Position numbers and translations under genes: made by a program. The notes beneath the pieces were generated by a model. It saw only the letters and a program-made list of their open reading frames with translations, did not search any database and was not told the DNA's origin. Source: Lutjanus erythropterus (lineage: Eukaryota > Chordata > Actinopteri > Lutjaniformes > Lutjanidae). From it: a stretch of DNA of 64,000 bases. Location of the stretch: NCBI GenBank assembly GCA_020091685.1, contig CM034613.1, positions 18,245,240 through 18,309,239 on the forward strand, in the 5' to 3' direction. Of this stretch, positions 1 to 10,690 are shown piece by piece (position 1 is the stretch's first letter; each line of letters starts with the position of its first letter).

Positions 1-552
1 CTGAATTTTAGGATTACATCTGTGATCGTTTGAATGTTTACAGAAGATGGCAGTTGACATGAGCCCCGTTTGGAGAAGCAGAGGAGCACAGAAGCTAAGC
101 AATGCCTAAAAAGTGTCCACCTAGAAAAAAAATCATTCTCACTTTAAGTGGACACTGTATGTAGAATACTTTCACCACTTTACCTTGCAGTCAGACAGTC
201 TTTTCTCACAGGAAATGTGTTAGTTTGTTTGTGTGACTTTTGTTAAGGTAAATTACAGATTTTGGCAGTGCAGTCTGGTTGGTTTGGAGAAGGTGAGATC
301 TGGCTTATATGAATGTGGTTTCCCATCAAAATAGGCCTTCTAAAGGCAAGGTAAAGTAATGAAAACATTTTAAATACAGCATACATATAAAGTCATACTG
401 ATTTTGTTGGTGGCTGAAGTACCACCACAGCTATATATTGCTTAGTTTCTGTGCTGGTCACAGACTAGGGGCCTGTCAATCACCATCTATTGTAGGCAAC
501 TATCAGTGAGTACCTCGTATGTATACTTCAAATAATCCAGACTATCCTTTTG
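1..552. mobile_element. Foldback MITE, copy 1 (left end outside window)
   Basis: This belongs to the same family as 22383-22990 and 41476-42052. Shared blocks include a 'GATGGCAGTTGACATG' segment, 'GTTTGGAGAAGCAGA', a 'CACTTTACCTTGCAGTCAGA' segment and the terminal block 'AATAATCCAGACTATCC' near 536-549. Full copies begin with GGGATAGTTTGGATT and end with its complement. Here the left terminus is missing or lies before the window. It carries no coding capacity and is a non-autonomous, palindromic element recognised from teleost genomes (recall, not searched). Confidence 0.75.
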
Positions 553-690
553 AAGACAAAAAGCTACAAAAACAGTAACACCAACACACAAATGCAGTCC
601 AAGTGGACATCAGTGAAGCACAGGCACCTGCCAATCCACTAAACAACACAAAGAGGCCGAGAGGCACATTGGATTCACACTCTGAGCACA

Positions 691-884
691 ACTGGCCTAA
701 ATCAGGCATGTCCAAACTATTCCATGAAGGGCCATATGGCTGTGAGTTTTCATTCCTGCACCAGGCTCGACTCACTGAATCAACCGATCAAACAGCTGAT
801 CAGTCGAGTCACGTGTGCTGTCGGTTGATTGGAGCGAAAACTTGCAGCCACTCTACCCTTCCTTTGGACATGCCTGGCCTAAAT
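691..884. repeat. Short palindromic (foldback) dispersed repeat
   Basis: The left end reads GGCCTAAATCAGGCATGTCC and the right end reads GGACATGCCTGGCCTAAAT, so the termini are inverted copies of each other. Inside, 'GTGAGTTTTCATTCC' pairs with 'GGAGCGAAAACTTGC', extending the imperfect hairpin. A CAGCTGATCAGTCGAG segment forms the middle. The structure is typical of a small non-autonomous inverted-repeat element of fish. Short open frames over it on both strands are incidental. Confidence 0.7.
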
Positions 885-1079
885 GAAGAACTGAATTTGT
901 CGTGTTTCCTCTAATGTCTGTATTTTCTTATCAAGATCTGTGTTCTTCGGTGTGGCACGTGGACACTGACTGCAGCAACTCCTACACAGGGATTTATTAG
1001 CCAATAGATTCGAAACCTTGTTCACCCAATTATCCAATGACACCTGGTCTAGGTTGGCTGTTGCCAATATATTGGCTCA

Positions 1080-1260
1080 TGGTCATTTAGACATCTTAAG
1101 TTAGCTACTGTTAGCAAAATGCTAGCTAACAAGATAGCTAATGATAGATGTAGACTAGCTAGGTAGTTAACTGGTGAACAACTGATTAAGATTAGCTATA
1201 TGTTGCTTTTACAGCAATATATGGCTTTCTTGCTGCCCTGGACTATCAAAGTACCTGGAT
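1080..1260. repeat. TAGC-rich dispersed repeat, copy 1
   Basis: The block is rich in TAGC/GCTA words ('AAATGCTAGCTAACAAGATA'). It is followed by 'ATATGTTGCTTTTACAGCAA' and 'ATATGGCTTTCTT', the same order seen at 9130-9330. It is an old, diverged copy of the family described at 9040-9760, 24236-24780 and 56428-56876. Confidence 0.5.
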
Positions 1261-2029
1261 GGAAGCCCTCAGTATCAATATTATAATAAATGTATAAACA
1301 TTTGTATTCTACAAAATACTAGTAACATTGAGAAAGAAAAATTAATGTCAGAGTTCCAGGTCATGTACTCATGCGCGCTCTTCTTTGATACATCCTTACT
1401 TTTCCCTGTTTCAGTTGTAAGATTCTTAGATAGAAAAATGTTTCATTCAAAGTAACTTAGTACGGCATCAAAAAGAGGAACAACCAGAGAGAACATCAAA
1501 TCTCAAACCCACGAAGAACACAATCACTTAATGTCTTTGCTCTTGTGATGCTAATGTCTTCCTGTCATGTCACCTGCTTTAAACCAGAACAGAAAAAAAA
1601 AAGCCTTGAGGGGACTGAGATCACTGCCTCTTTTGGTGTTTTTCCCTGTGGTATTAAAGGCTGATGCTTGTGCATGATGTCATTGATTGTAGACCATCCA
1701 ATATGGGTCCTGCTGGGAAGCTCGAGCTCCCACTGTGACTGTTACGGCCATGTAATGCAAGACTGGGTGATGTCATTGCAAGAGCGCAGGGACTATAGAG
1801 ACAAAAATGACTGGGTGACATAATGGCTCATAATACAGCCAGACAAATTAATATGGGATATGTGATAGGGAACAAATGGGCTTCATTATTTTGTGTTTTT
1901 AAAGCTGGGGGAGGCAGTTATTTTTAGCATCACTGGGCAAAAGTCCCATAATAACCTTTAATAATGCAATTCAAGGGTTCTGAGAAGAAAATACTTCTGG
2001 TCCTCCTCTTGGTTCTATTTTCAGGCTTT
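1261..2029. other. Unassigned non-coding stretch
   Basis: No gene, RNA or clear repeat is visible. It contains a short A-run near 1591-1601 and many stop codons in all frames. Confidence 0.5.
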
Positions 2030-2135
2030 AAATCTGCCTCTGATGGAGCATTTTGGCCAATCATAGGTCGGTAGGATAGTTGATTGTTGAGTTTCATGCC
2101 TGTGGAATGAGACTCAACAATCACTGTCTTTTATC
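2030..2135. mobile_element. Small inverted-repeat MITE, degenerate
   Basis: 'GATAGTTGATTGTTGAGTTTCAT' is paired a short distance away with 'ATGAGACTCAACAATCACTGTC', giving a hairpin. The same arms occur at 22987-23116, where the ends are better preserved. The 106-bp limits are approximate because the termini have decayed. Confidence 0.5.
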
Positions 2136-2169
2136 AGGACTGGTTCAACTGTTTTACATGGCCGTATGC

Positions 2170-2492
2170 CGAAATGTACACCAAAATGCACTGCTGTGGA
2201 CAGGGTCAGGAGCAAAATGCATTTAGCCACTTAAAAAAGTTCCACAACCAAAAAAAATAGACATCAATTTAAGTGCACCATATATTTAGAATATTTTTAC
2301 CAGTCTTTTGCACTGGGAAACTCCTTTTTCTATAAGTCAGATATAGCTCTCTCCAAATCCACCAGACTCCTTGAGGAAAAACAGCAATTTTACCTCTGAA
2401 AGCGCACTGTTAAGCTTCTTTGCTGGTACTCCTCTGTGCTTCACTGACTGTGGATAAGTACTTAAAATAATGACGAACTATCCGTTTTTGGG
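2170..2492. mobile_element. Foldback MITE fragment
   Basis: Blocks shared with copies at 1-552, 22383 and 41476 include 'GGACAGGGTCAGGAGCAAAA' (compare 'GGGGTCAGCAACAAAATG' at 22535), 'ATTTAGCCACTTAAAAAAG', and the end 'GACGAACTATCC' near 2472-2483. It is a truncated and diverged member of the family. Confidence 0.6.
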
Positions 2493-2544
2493 CAAAAAAA
2501 CTCCAGTAAGGTTGTGCACTTTCAGACAACATAAACGCTGTAAC

Positions 2545-2690
2545 GCTGGAACTTTGGCAGAACCCGGGGTGTATTCCTGAAAGCGGATTTAGTTTCTGAA
2601 ACCCTCAGATGAGGGAAACTCTGCATACTCAGTTTCAGAAAGAGTTAACCCGGGGTTACGCTGGTTAGGAAAACCTACACAATTTTTACA
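2545..2690. repeat. Palindromic repeat with AACCCGGGGT ends
   Basis: 'AACCCGGGGTGTATTCCTGA' near 2561 is mirrored by 'GAGTTAACCCGGGGTTACGC' near 2643. Between them lie 'TAGTTTCTGAAACC' and 'CAGTTTCAGAAAG'. It is a short dispersed foldback repeat, family recalled from fish genomes, with approximate limits. Confidence 0.45.
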
Positions 2691-2699
2691 TCACTTTAA

Positions 2700-3700
2700 A
2701 TGTGACACTAGCAGCAACTCCTCCACTCTGATGAAGAATCAGATGTAGAATTGAGGTTGTCAGATCACATATTCAAGGTCAAGAAGCCTGAAAGAAGCCT
2801 CATCACTTTTGAAGTCCTCTGCCAAACATTTTGACTGACATTGAAGAACGGCTGAAATCACTGAGTGATGGTCAGATGAATACAAGTGAGCAGGGATGAG
2901 AGCAGCTGTGAATAGTATTGTATTCATTTATTTTTTATTTTTTTGAAACAATCTTGACAAATCTATGCACACAGTCAAAATGAATTCCTCTCATGGAAGA
3001 AATAGAAAGTTTATTGAAATTCACTTTTTCACTATACCTTTCAGACAAACCAAATCAGCCGCAGTTACTTTGTCTACTGAACAAAAAAGAGGCACTTTTT
3101 ATTGAAAAGCTGCTAGCGTGATAACAAAAAAAAAAAAAAAAAAGGCCTTAAAGCAACAAAAACCAAATAAAACCTGAAAACATTTTCTTTCATCTCGACC
3201 CTTGGGGAAATACTGCTTGCAGTAGAACAGAGCGAGGTTTTTCGAATCTCTGAGAGAAAATAGGGCATGAAATCTCAATTAGATGTGTCAAGATCCTGGG
3301 AAATTTCAATGCTTTTTTTTTCTTTCTCTTTTTTACACACACTTGTCTCTGGGAGACACTGAGGAGCGCTTGACCACCCGGAGCCTCATTCTACCCCTGA
3401 AATAGCCTGGTCTAAATAGTCTGATTGGAGAGCGGGATGGACAGCGCGGGCCTGTCTCTTTGGGGGTGGGGGAGCAGGTGCAGGGGGAGACGACGATCGA
3501 TTCGGGCTGTCCGCAGATAAAATAAGAAATCAAGGGGGTTTTATGTGGCACCACTCCCTGGCAAGCCTTCACAGAGTCCAGGAGATTAGAAAGCGAAGTT
3601 CCCAGAAAACAAACAAAGGGCATCATTAAACAACCGCTCGAGACTGCTCACACTTTGTCTCTTAAGTGCAATTTGATCTTTGGCTCCCTTTTAAATCCAA
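2700..3700. other. Unassigned stretch with poly-A tract
   Basis: An 18-base A run lies at 3126-3143. The 3340-3600 part is somewhat G+C-richer with a 97-codon frame on the minus strand that matches nothing I recognise. No promoter, exon or RNA is supportable. Confidence 0.4.
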
Positions 3701-3708
3701 ACGTCTGA

Positions 3709-3753
3709 GAAGAAGAAGAAGAAGAAGAAGAAGAAGAAGAAGAAGAAGAAGAA
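3709..3753 (+). repeat. (GAA)15 microsatellite
   Basis: This is a perfect run of 15 GAA triplets. It produces a poly-Ser/poly-Glu-like frame artefact on the minus strand. Purine-only tracts of this type can form triplex DNA. Confidence 0.97.
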
Positions 3754-3779
3754 GGAGAGGGAGTTTCGCTCTTGTCTGA

Positions 3780-4320
3780 TTGAAAGCCAATTGTATCTTC
3801 TTTCAGCCTCTGGCACAAGTCTTTACACGAGAAATACACTGACTGGAAAATAAGCTCTTTGATTAGCAGCGGTTTCTCCTCTGTGTCTGCTGTATTTATT
3901 CCGTTTTTCTGCGGTGCGTGCTCATTATACCTCCATTAGAACAGCAACGCTTTAGCACATTGTGTTTTAATTGATGACACAGGCCTGCGTTGCTTCATCA
4001 AGAGCATCATAGTGCACACAACACTGAAGACACAGGGGTCAAACTGTGACCAAAGGAAAGTTAGTCACAAGCTCGTTTATTTCAGATTAGCGCATTTCTT
4101 TAAGCTTCTTTTTTAATAGAGCACAATCCTTTAAAAGGTTATTCATTTGCAGCTAACAAAACAACAAGGTCCATTTACAATCCGTGCTTTTAAAGCTCAC
4201 ATTTACCTGCCACACACCGCACACTCCGTCCTCGTATCATTTCACCCACTAATCAATTAGAGTATAAAAATCAATCCAGGAAAATGAGCCACACGTCAGA
4301 GCTCAGAGGGTGTTTCACTT
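3780..4320. promoter_or_regulatory. Unique-looking segment, candidate conserved non-coding element
   Basis: No internal repeat is seen. It carries several transcription-factor-like AT words (TTTGATTAGC, TTTTAATTGATGAC, ACTAATCAATTAG) in a moderately complex background. That composition is compatible with an ancient enhancer but proves nothing. Cross-species alignment would decide. Confidence 0.22.
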
Positions 4321-4582
4321 TGGTTTCATTATAGGGCTTAAAAACATGAAAACCCCCATTGTAGCGCAGGTACATGCATGATCAGTTGTGGTTATTGTCA
4401 GCCAAAATCTATTTCCACCATTGCCTGCTATTGTTGAGGTGTTTTTGGTCATTGCCATGTAAAAAGCCTGATACTGTAGCTGCAAAATGTCAGCTTTTCA
4501 AAAACAAACAAACAAAAACATCATTTTTTCTTCTTAATATAAAAGCCACAGATTTATCCATGTACTTCTGTAAGAACTCAGT

Positions 4583-5098
4583 AGTGGAAAGTAATTAAGT
4601 AAACATTCTCAAATACTTAAATACATATTTTAAAGATTTTTCATGCCATAGTTACTATTTACTTTACAAGCAGTCAGAGAGCCTGTCCTGACCCCTGTCC
4701 ACTGCTGAAAGCGCCAACAATGATCACAGGAGCATCAGAACTGCACCATGGGACAACGGCAGAAGGCGGCCCGGTCTGATGAATCGTGTTTCCTTTTACA
4801 TCATGACATCATGTGTACTATGACAAGAAGACGAGCCTGTGGAGGCAGTGTGAGGTTTTAGGCAACGTTCTGTTGCAAAACCACAGGTCAACTTCAACTT
4901 CATTTGCAACCCTAGTTTGGAGAGGTGACTGTGACATCAACGGTTAAAAGTAACTAATACTCTGAGTAATGTTTGTAATGAATATTTCTAACACCAGTAC
5001 TTTTACTTGTAATTGAGTAATATGTTAGCATTGTAACAGTACTTGTACTTGAGCACAGACTTTCAGTACTTTTTCCAGTACTTCAGTATTTTACCCCT
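4583..5098. repeat. Dispersed 'AGTACTTTTACTT' repeat, split by Tc1 fragment
   Basis: The left part (about 4583-4678) holds 'GGAAAGTAATTAAGTAAACA' and 'CTCAAATACTTAAATACA'. The right part (about 4940-5093) holds 'AGTACTTTTACTTGTAATTG' and 'AGTACTTGTACTTGAG' and ends in 'AGTACTTTTTCCAGTACTT'. This alternating AGTACTT vocabulary is a common percomorph repeat. Between the two parts lies transposase-derived sequence, so the two elements are interleaved. Confidence 0.6.
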
Positions 5099-5268
5099 TC
5101 ATGGAAATGGTACTGGCCTCAAAATTTCCCAGATCTCAATCTGATCGAGCATCTGTGGCGTGTGCCGGAACAAGTCTGATCCATCGAGGCTCTATCATGC
5201 AACTTACAGGACCTAAAGGGTCGAACGTCTTAGTGCCACAAGACTCATTCAGAGGTCTGTACGGAACT
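4685..5268 (+). pseudogene. Tc1-like transposase pseudogene, interrupted
   Basis: Two remnants of one Tc1/mariner-type DDE transposase lie in order. The first (about 4685-4890) encodes TMGQRQKAARSDESCF, matching the SDES motif around a catalytic Asp (codon 4778-4780). The second (about 5095-5268) encodes WPQNFPDLNLIEHLW from 5114, the region carrying the third acidic residue. Between them lie about 200 bp, including part of another repeat. The second remnant has an in-frame TGA shortly after LWRVPEQV and later indels. Several substitutions look like CpG decay. It cannot encode an active enzyme, and no terminal inverted repeats were found. Confidence 0.85.
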
Positions 5269-5269
5269 G

Positions 5270-7190
5270 TATCTAAAAAATATAACAAGCATATAAAATA
5301 TGATGCAATATTTGAAACTTTGTTAATCAACTGGTCAATTGACAGAAAATATTGGAAACTAACTAATCAACTAAAATGTAAAGCTTCCCAAATGTAAGGA
5401 TTTGCTGCTTTAACTTGTCTTCAATTATAATAAACTTTCTTTTCTTTCTTTTTAAACATTTAGAGCTTGTGCAGTCAGTTTTTAGAGCTGTCTGCTGTGG
5501 CAGAAAACAAGGCCATGAAAGTGATCCAAAACACTAAAACTGCACCTAGATGGCTAAACGATGAGCTAATACTCTTTATAAAGTTCTGTAAAGCCGAGGG
5601 AAGCTGTAGATTTGTGTGATAGTTCTCTGACATGTCAAGTCTGACATGAACACTGAATATTTACATTCACAACACGAAGGCGGATAATCTGACAAAATAT
5701 CTGGGTTTTGTGTGACGCAGGTGAAGACTCACAACCTATTCGTCTTATTTTGAAATCCAGAAGACTTTTGTTTTATCTCAAGGTGTTCCTGACCTTGTAT
5801 TTCAAAAGTGCCACATAACTGCAATTTATTATGCATAAGCCAAATCAAGAGTCAGCCAGGACTTTGCTGGTCTAAACACGAAGAGCCAACAGTTTTCACA
5901 AATTAAAGGAGGGATTTCATTAGAAGGCGAGGAGCGAAGGATAAATGTTATACATTCGGGTCAAACAAACAAGTGATGGGATGATTAATTATTCAGCCAT
6001 GGCAGTTTGCTGAGATAATGGCTTCTCCACCCTAATGAATTTAACTAAAGAGAAACACGTTGGATCCTATTTTGGTTCACCATCTGAGGTACGATTCAGC
6101 TCTGCAGTGTCACATTAGTGCATCACTACAGTTAATTGCTTTCACCCAAAGAAATATTTGTACAAATTAGACAGGCCGGCTTTACTGGGAAGATGAATTG
6201 AGCTTGTATCTCATTCATTATTGCAAAGGGATTTATTGTGATGTGATTGGAAATGCATCCACAGAGGACAAAGAGGACTCGCTCACTCATCTAAAACTAG
6301 TTTGGTCCAAGGCCCTGAAGAGAACACCTTATATATTTACATTCCTTTATTCACAGCCACTATGGAGTAGTGGAGTGAGTAAAAAGATCTTTTTCAATAG
6401 ATGCCGATGTAAAAGGAACTGAAAACTAATGCTAAACTATTTATCTTCTCTTAGTTCAAGCCATATTTGATTTGTAATAAAACAAAAAAGTTCTCTTTGC
6501 CTCAGAAACTTCTAAACAGAAAATCTATATCTGTGCAGGAAAAGAAAGTTGGGTGATTATTTGCAGTTGTGTCCATGTCGAACACTATCAACACTATCAA
6601 TATTTGCTGCATGAATGTATAACACTCTGCACCCTGTTATTTCTTAAGATATGCCATGGCTAAACACAAAGCAAATTTTAGAGGTACTGTATGCTGCAAA
6701 TAGTCATAGCAAACAGATACAAGTTTGCCTTTGGAGGCCCAAAGTAAGGCAAACACACATGCATGCCAGCTGAAAATGTTTAAATGTCTTAAATGTACAG
6801 AAACAAGAGGAAAAAGTAGAATTTAAAAAAACAGTATAAACTAGAATTCTGTACATTCGGGTACACTGGCTGTTCTGGACAGAAAAAAACAAAAACAAAA
6901 CACAAACAGTAAAAACAGTCCAGCATGTTTCATCTTTGTTCCACCTTTGTTCCACCTTTGTAGTTACATCTCACTGATGTTTTGGTGACAAACTTGCAGC
7001 ATTTAAAGTTCCCCTCCGGACATGTTTCAAAGTATCTTCAAATACACCTCGCTGATTAACATTTTGTTTAATGTGGCAGTCCCATGTAAAATGCAACAAG
7101 GGAGACTCAGAACAATCTCCCAGCTTTCACTGCGAAAAATGGATGTAAACAACAGAGTTTACAAAAAACAAAACAAAACTGTGCACTGCA
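5270..7190. other. Unassigned AT-rich stretch
   Basis: No gene or confident repeat is visible. The 5880-6150 part looks unique and contains homeodomain-like words (GATTAATTATTC, CCTAATGAATTTAAC). Frames of up to about 103 codons around 6200-7330 are unremarkable. Confidence 0.4.
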
Positions 7191-7194
7191 GGAT

Positions 7195-7560
7195 CTGTCT
7201 AGACTCTTTAGGGCAGGTGGCGGAGTTTGGACCACAACTTTGTTGTTGTGGTATGGATTCCACCATCCAGAGATTACAATCTGTACAAAATTTTATGGTA
7301 ATCCATCTTAAAATTGCTGAAATATGTAACTAAAACCCAAAATTTGGTCCGAGACAAAAAGTCAGGGGATCCCCAAAGTCATTAAGGTAAATCATCTGAA
7401 CACCATGAATGTTTTTATTTATTTTTTTTCGCCAGGCCATCCTGGAGCTGACATGCAGGTGCATAATAAAAGTCCTATAGTATATTAGTTGAGATATTTC
7501 AGTTGACTGACCAACACTGCCATCCCTAGAGCCGCACTACCACCATTCATAAATGCCATC
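7195..7560. repeat. Diverged dispersed repeat ('GTCAGGGGATC...CATTAAGG')
   Basis: Signature pieces occur in the order I associate with a common fish repeat: 'CTGTACAAAATTTTATGG', 'AATCCATC', 'GTCAGGGGATCCCCAAAGTC', 'CATCTGAACACCATGAATG', 'TTGAGATATTTCAGTTGACT' and 'CATCCCTAGAGCCGC'. Related scraps occur near 9065-9090, 9440-9470 and 9785-9845. The class is unknown. Confidence 0.55.
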
Positions 7561-8543
7561 GAAACACTTCAGCTGAAAACTCAGCGCTCGGTGAGTCAGA
7601 GATCTTTAGGAGTCCGTCAGAATGTGAAAGACAAAAATCCATTTCGATTACAGCCTCACAATGGAACATCCAGGAGGGAGGATAATCTCAACCACCTTTT
7701 CCAGGGCTGCAGACACTGATCATATGGGCCTGCGTGTGATTACAGGGAGCTCAATTAACGTAGACCCAGGGGACAGTTCAATCACGGAGGCAAACATTCC
7801 CTCAACATAGCTTACGTGACCTGCAACCAATGGTCCATCTTAGCTCCATTGATTGAGTTCAACAGGTTTGGGATGGTGGGCCTTGCAGACGTCCTCTTGA
7901 AACTTACAGTTGAGTCAGAGCCTGGAAAGAAAGAGTATGTGTTTGTGCTAGAGTTGTTGTCATTGAAGGGTTATATTCAAGCAATGAGAAAAATAAAAGA
8001 ATTGAAGGAAGAAGCGAAAGAAAGAAGATATTTGCGAGAGTCATGTTGAGCCCAGTGCCATGGACTCCAGATACAAGATTTTGTTCTGATTTTACACTTG
8101 GAGCAGCTGTGTATGTGCAATTTTCCGTCGACACAGTCTCATGTATGCTCTCATATCTATCCTCCATTCTCATGCAAAGTTAAATATACCTGCGCTTGCA
8201 GTGGAAAAAAAAAGGATGAATATTCTACAGAGACTGGCATCACAAATCCGTTTGATACAAGTCTTTTTTGCAGATCACACATAGGTCTCGTGAATTACTC
8301 CCTTTCCATTTCAAAGCGCTACAATCTGGGATTTTTACAGCAACGATATCTCATTTAAAATGGAACCATAATTGAATCTGAGATCACGCGCTCCCAGATA
8401 TGGCGCCTGTTCCCTTGACACAGGCATATCAGACGCATCCTACGTTTCAAAGTGGCTTTCATGCGATTTCATGAGAATATGGCTAATACGGTGTGCTTAG
8501 GCAGATCACAATGGGCATAATCCCGTGTTTGGAAGACTACCTC
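7561..8543. other. Unassigned stretch
   Basis: No recognised gene, repeat or RNA. Two overlapping frames of 77-89 codons on opposite strands around 7816-8173 have no family resemblance. Confidence 0.4.
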
Positions 8544-8948
8544 CCAGTGGTGCACAAATAATAAAGAACCCTCTGTCTCCAACAGACGAAACGCTTCAGT
8601 CGCTCTGATTTGTTGTGACTGAGACTGAGACTGAACAGTAAAAATGTGACAACCACAAAAAGACAATTGTCTTCTTCTTTGCCTCTATGACTGTATACTG
8701 TGCATCCTTCGTGGGCAGCAGCATACAACAACAACTGAAGCTAGAAAGGAGACAGAAATAGAAATGTTGTAGACAGTATCTTGACTTAAAAACCAGGAAG
8801 AGTCCCTTGATATCAGAAAGGTAACAAACATGAAATATAATAAAATAATCTTAGCGTGCCTTGCTAATGCTGATTTGAACAGAGATTTGGTGTGTTATAC
8901 AGTATTTGTTGCCATTGACAACCACTTTGGTGCAACCACCTTGCTGCC
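8544..8948. repeat. Direct duplication, unit 1
   Basis: This 405-bp block matches 9865-10290 at an offset of 1321 bp at the left boundary. It starts CCAGTGGTG and includes 'AAGAACCCTCTGTCTCCAAC', 'TGACTGAGACTGAGACTGAA', 'TGACTGTATACTGTGCATC' and 'CGTGGGCAGCAGCA'. It ends near 'CCTTGCTGCC'. A minus-strand frame over both units encodes similar peptides, which simply reflects the duplication. Confidence 0.85.
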
Positions 8949-9039
8949 ACAAAGTAGGATGATGTTTTGATCACAAACCAGAGTTAAAATCAAAAAGTTA
9001 AGATTCTGACCCGATGATTACTGACAAAATTTATCTTGT

Positions 9040-9760
9040 GGGGAAGATAGAAGTCTTGACAAAATGTTATTGAAATCCATCCAACAATTGATCCAAGCCA
9101 CACCCCTTTTCACTCTGTGATCCGAGCAAGCTAACTAGCTATATAATCTCCATCAATTGTGAGCTTGCTAGTTACAAAATGCTAGCTAACTAGCTAGCTA
9201 ATCTACATCAATAGTTAGCTTGTGGGTTCTGATAGCTAGCGTTTTACTGACATATCTGATATGTATGTTGCTTTTATAGGTACCCTATCTTGTAACCATC
9301 TTCAAAATATAGCTTTCTTTTCAACATAGACGAGCCTAGCACATAGTAGATATCTAAGTACAGGCAACAGGAAAGAAGACAGTTGATGGAGGTTCTGCTG
9401 GGGAACAAGCTGGCCCAACTACAAAAGGAGAACATAGATGTCTGTACAAAAGTTTATGGAAATTCATACAACCCTAACCCTTTTCGCTCTGTTATCCAAT
9501 AACAGTCAAGCAAGCTCACTAGCTAGCAAATCTAAATCATTAGTTGGCTAGCTAGTTAAATCTGATAGCTAATGCTTGCAAACTAGCAAGGTAATCTACA
9601 CCATTTGTTGGCTATCTAGTTCAATAGCATTTTACTAACTCTATGTGACTATATGTTGCATTTGTTGGTCCCTCAGCAACATCTTTTAACTGTCTTCAAA
9701 GTTTGGTTTTCTTTTCAATATATTTGAGCCTAACACAGTATATCTACAAAGACCTACATT
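9040..9760. repeat. TAGC-rich repeat, two tandem degenerate copies
   Basis: Two successive copies, offset by about 385 bp, carry 'CTTTTCACTCTGTGATCC' or 'CTTTTCGCTCTGTTATCC', then a core of TAGC/GCTA words. These are followed by 'TATGTTGC', 'CCATCTTCAAAATATAG' or 'CTGTCTTCAAAGTTTGG', and 'GAGCCTAGCACATAG' or 'GAGCCTAACACAGTA'. The same order recurs at 56.5-56.8 kb. Confidence 0.6.
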
Positions 9761-9864
9761 AACAGGAATGCCATTAAAAACTGAAGAGGCTAATCAGGGG
9801 ATCACACCCAGATCATTAAGGTTCATCATCTGGACCTCATTATGATTTTTTACAAAAGTTAGTG

Positions 9865-10290
9865 CCAGTGGTGTACAAACTATAAAGAACCCTCTGTCTC
9901 CAACAGACGAAATGCTTCAGTCGCTGTGATTTGTTGTGACTGAGACTGAGACTGAACAGTAAAAATGTGACAATCACAAAAAGACAATTGTCTTCTTCTT
10001 CTTCTTCTTTGCCTCTGTGACTGTATACTGTGCATCTTTCGTGGGCAGCAGCAGACAACATAAACCGAAGCTCGGAAGGAGACAGAAATAGAAATGTTAG
10101 GTTAGAAATGTTAGACACTTACTTGATTTTAAAACCATGAGTAGTCCGTTGATAGCAAAAAGGTAACAAACACTACATTTAACTTTTTTGTGCCTCGCTA
10201 ATGCCTGATCTGAATAGAGAATTTGTGTGTTATACAGTATTTGATCCTTTGTTGCCAATGGTAACCTCTTTGGTACAACCACTTGCTGCC
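9865..10290. repeat. Direct duplication, unit 2
   Basis: This 426-bp partner of 8544-8948 shows modest divergence. It has an expanded CTT run near 9991-10008 ('TCTTCTTCTTCTTCTTC') where unit 1 has a shorter one, and scattered substitutions. It ends in 'CACTTGCTGCC'. Confidence 0.85.
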
Positions 10291-10309
10291 CAATTAAGTG
10301 AATCTTAAT

Positions 10310-10690
10310 TCATAACACTCATATTTTAAGCTATGCCTCACAAAATGTAATTTAGAGCTGGCTGGCACACTGCTTGTGCTTTATGCAGCCTCTGCCCTCC
10401 TGGGAAGAGAAGACAGGCATTTTTGAGCAAATCAAAATCAATAGCTATCTAAAGGGGGCGAATCTAACAACATTAATCTTCTGCATCCACCAGTGATTCT
10501 GCCTGTAATTAATCAATGCTTTAAACTGGAGAAATTTGGCAATTAATCTTTAATTCTCTAATGGAACATACACACAGAGGCAAAAAGCAGCGAAAAGTGA
10601 GGCTAAGTTGCACCAGCTCAGAGCTCATTCAATACAACCCTAATGAGGTCTATTATGAGTCAAATGTGGGCTTTTTGAAACAGCCGAGTG
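10310..10690. promoter_or_regulatory. Unique-looking segment, candidate conserved non-coding element
   Basis: A non-repetitive block is dense in homeodomain/LEF-like words: ATCAAAATCAATAG, CTGTAATTAATCAATGC, GGCAATTAATCTTTAATTC and CCTAATGAGG. No coding frame spans it. The enhancer interpretation is inference from word content only. Confidence 0.28.

Noticed and set aside
3648-3839. Poly-serine protein frame
   Set aside because: It is a direct translation of the (GAA)15 microsatellite on the opposite strand.
8537-10118. Similar minus-strand peptides at 8.5-8.7 and 9.8-10.1 kb suggesting a gene family
   Set aside because: The similarity is explained by the DNA-level direct duplication, and similarity extends equally through non-coding flanks.
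8544-10290. LTR retrotransposon
   Set aside because: The direct repeats lack TG...CA ends, primer-binding site and polypurine tract, and the interior holds no gag or pol sequence.
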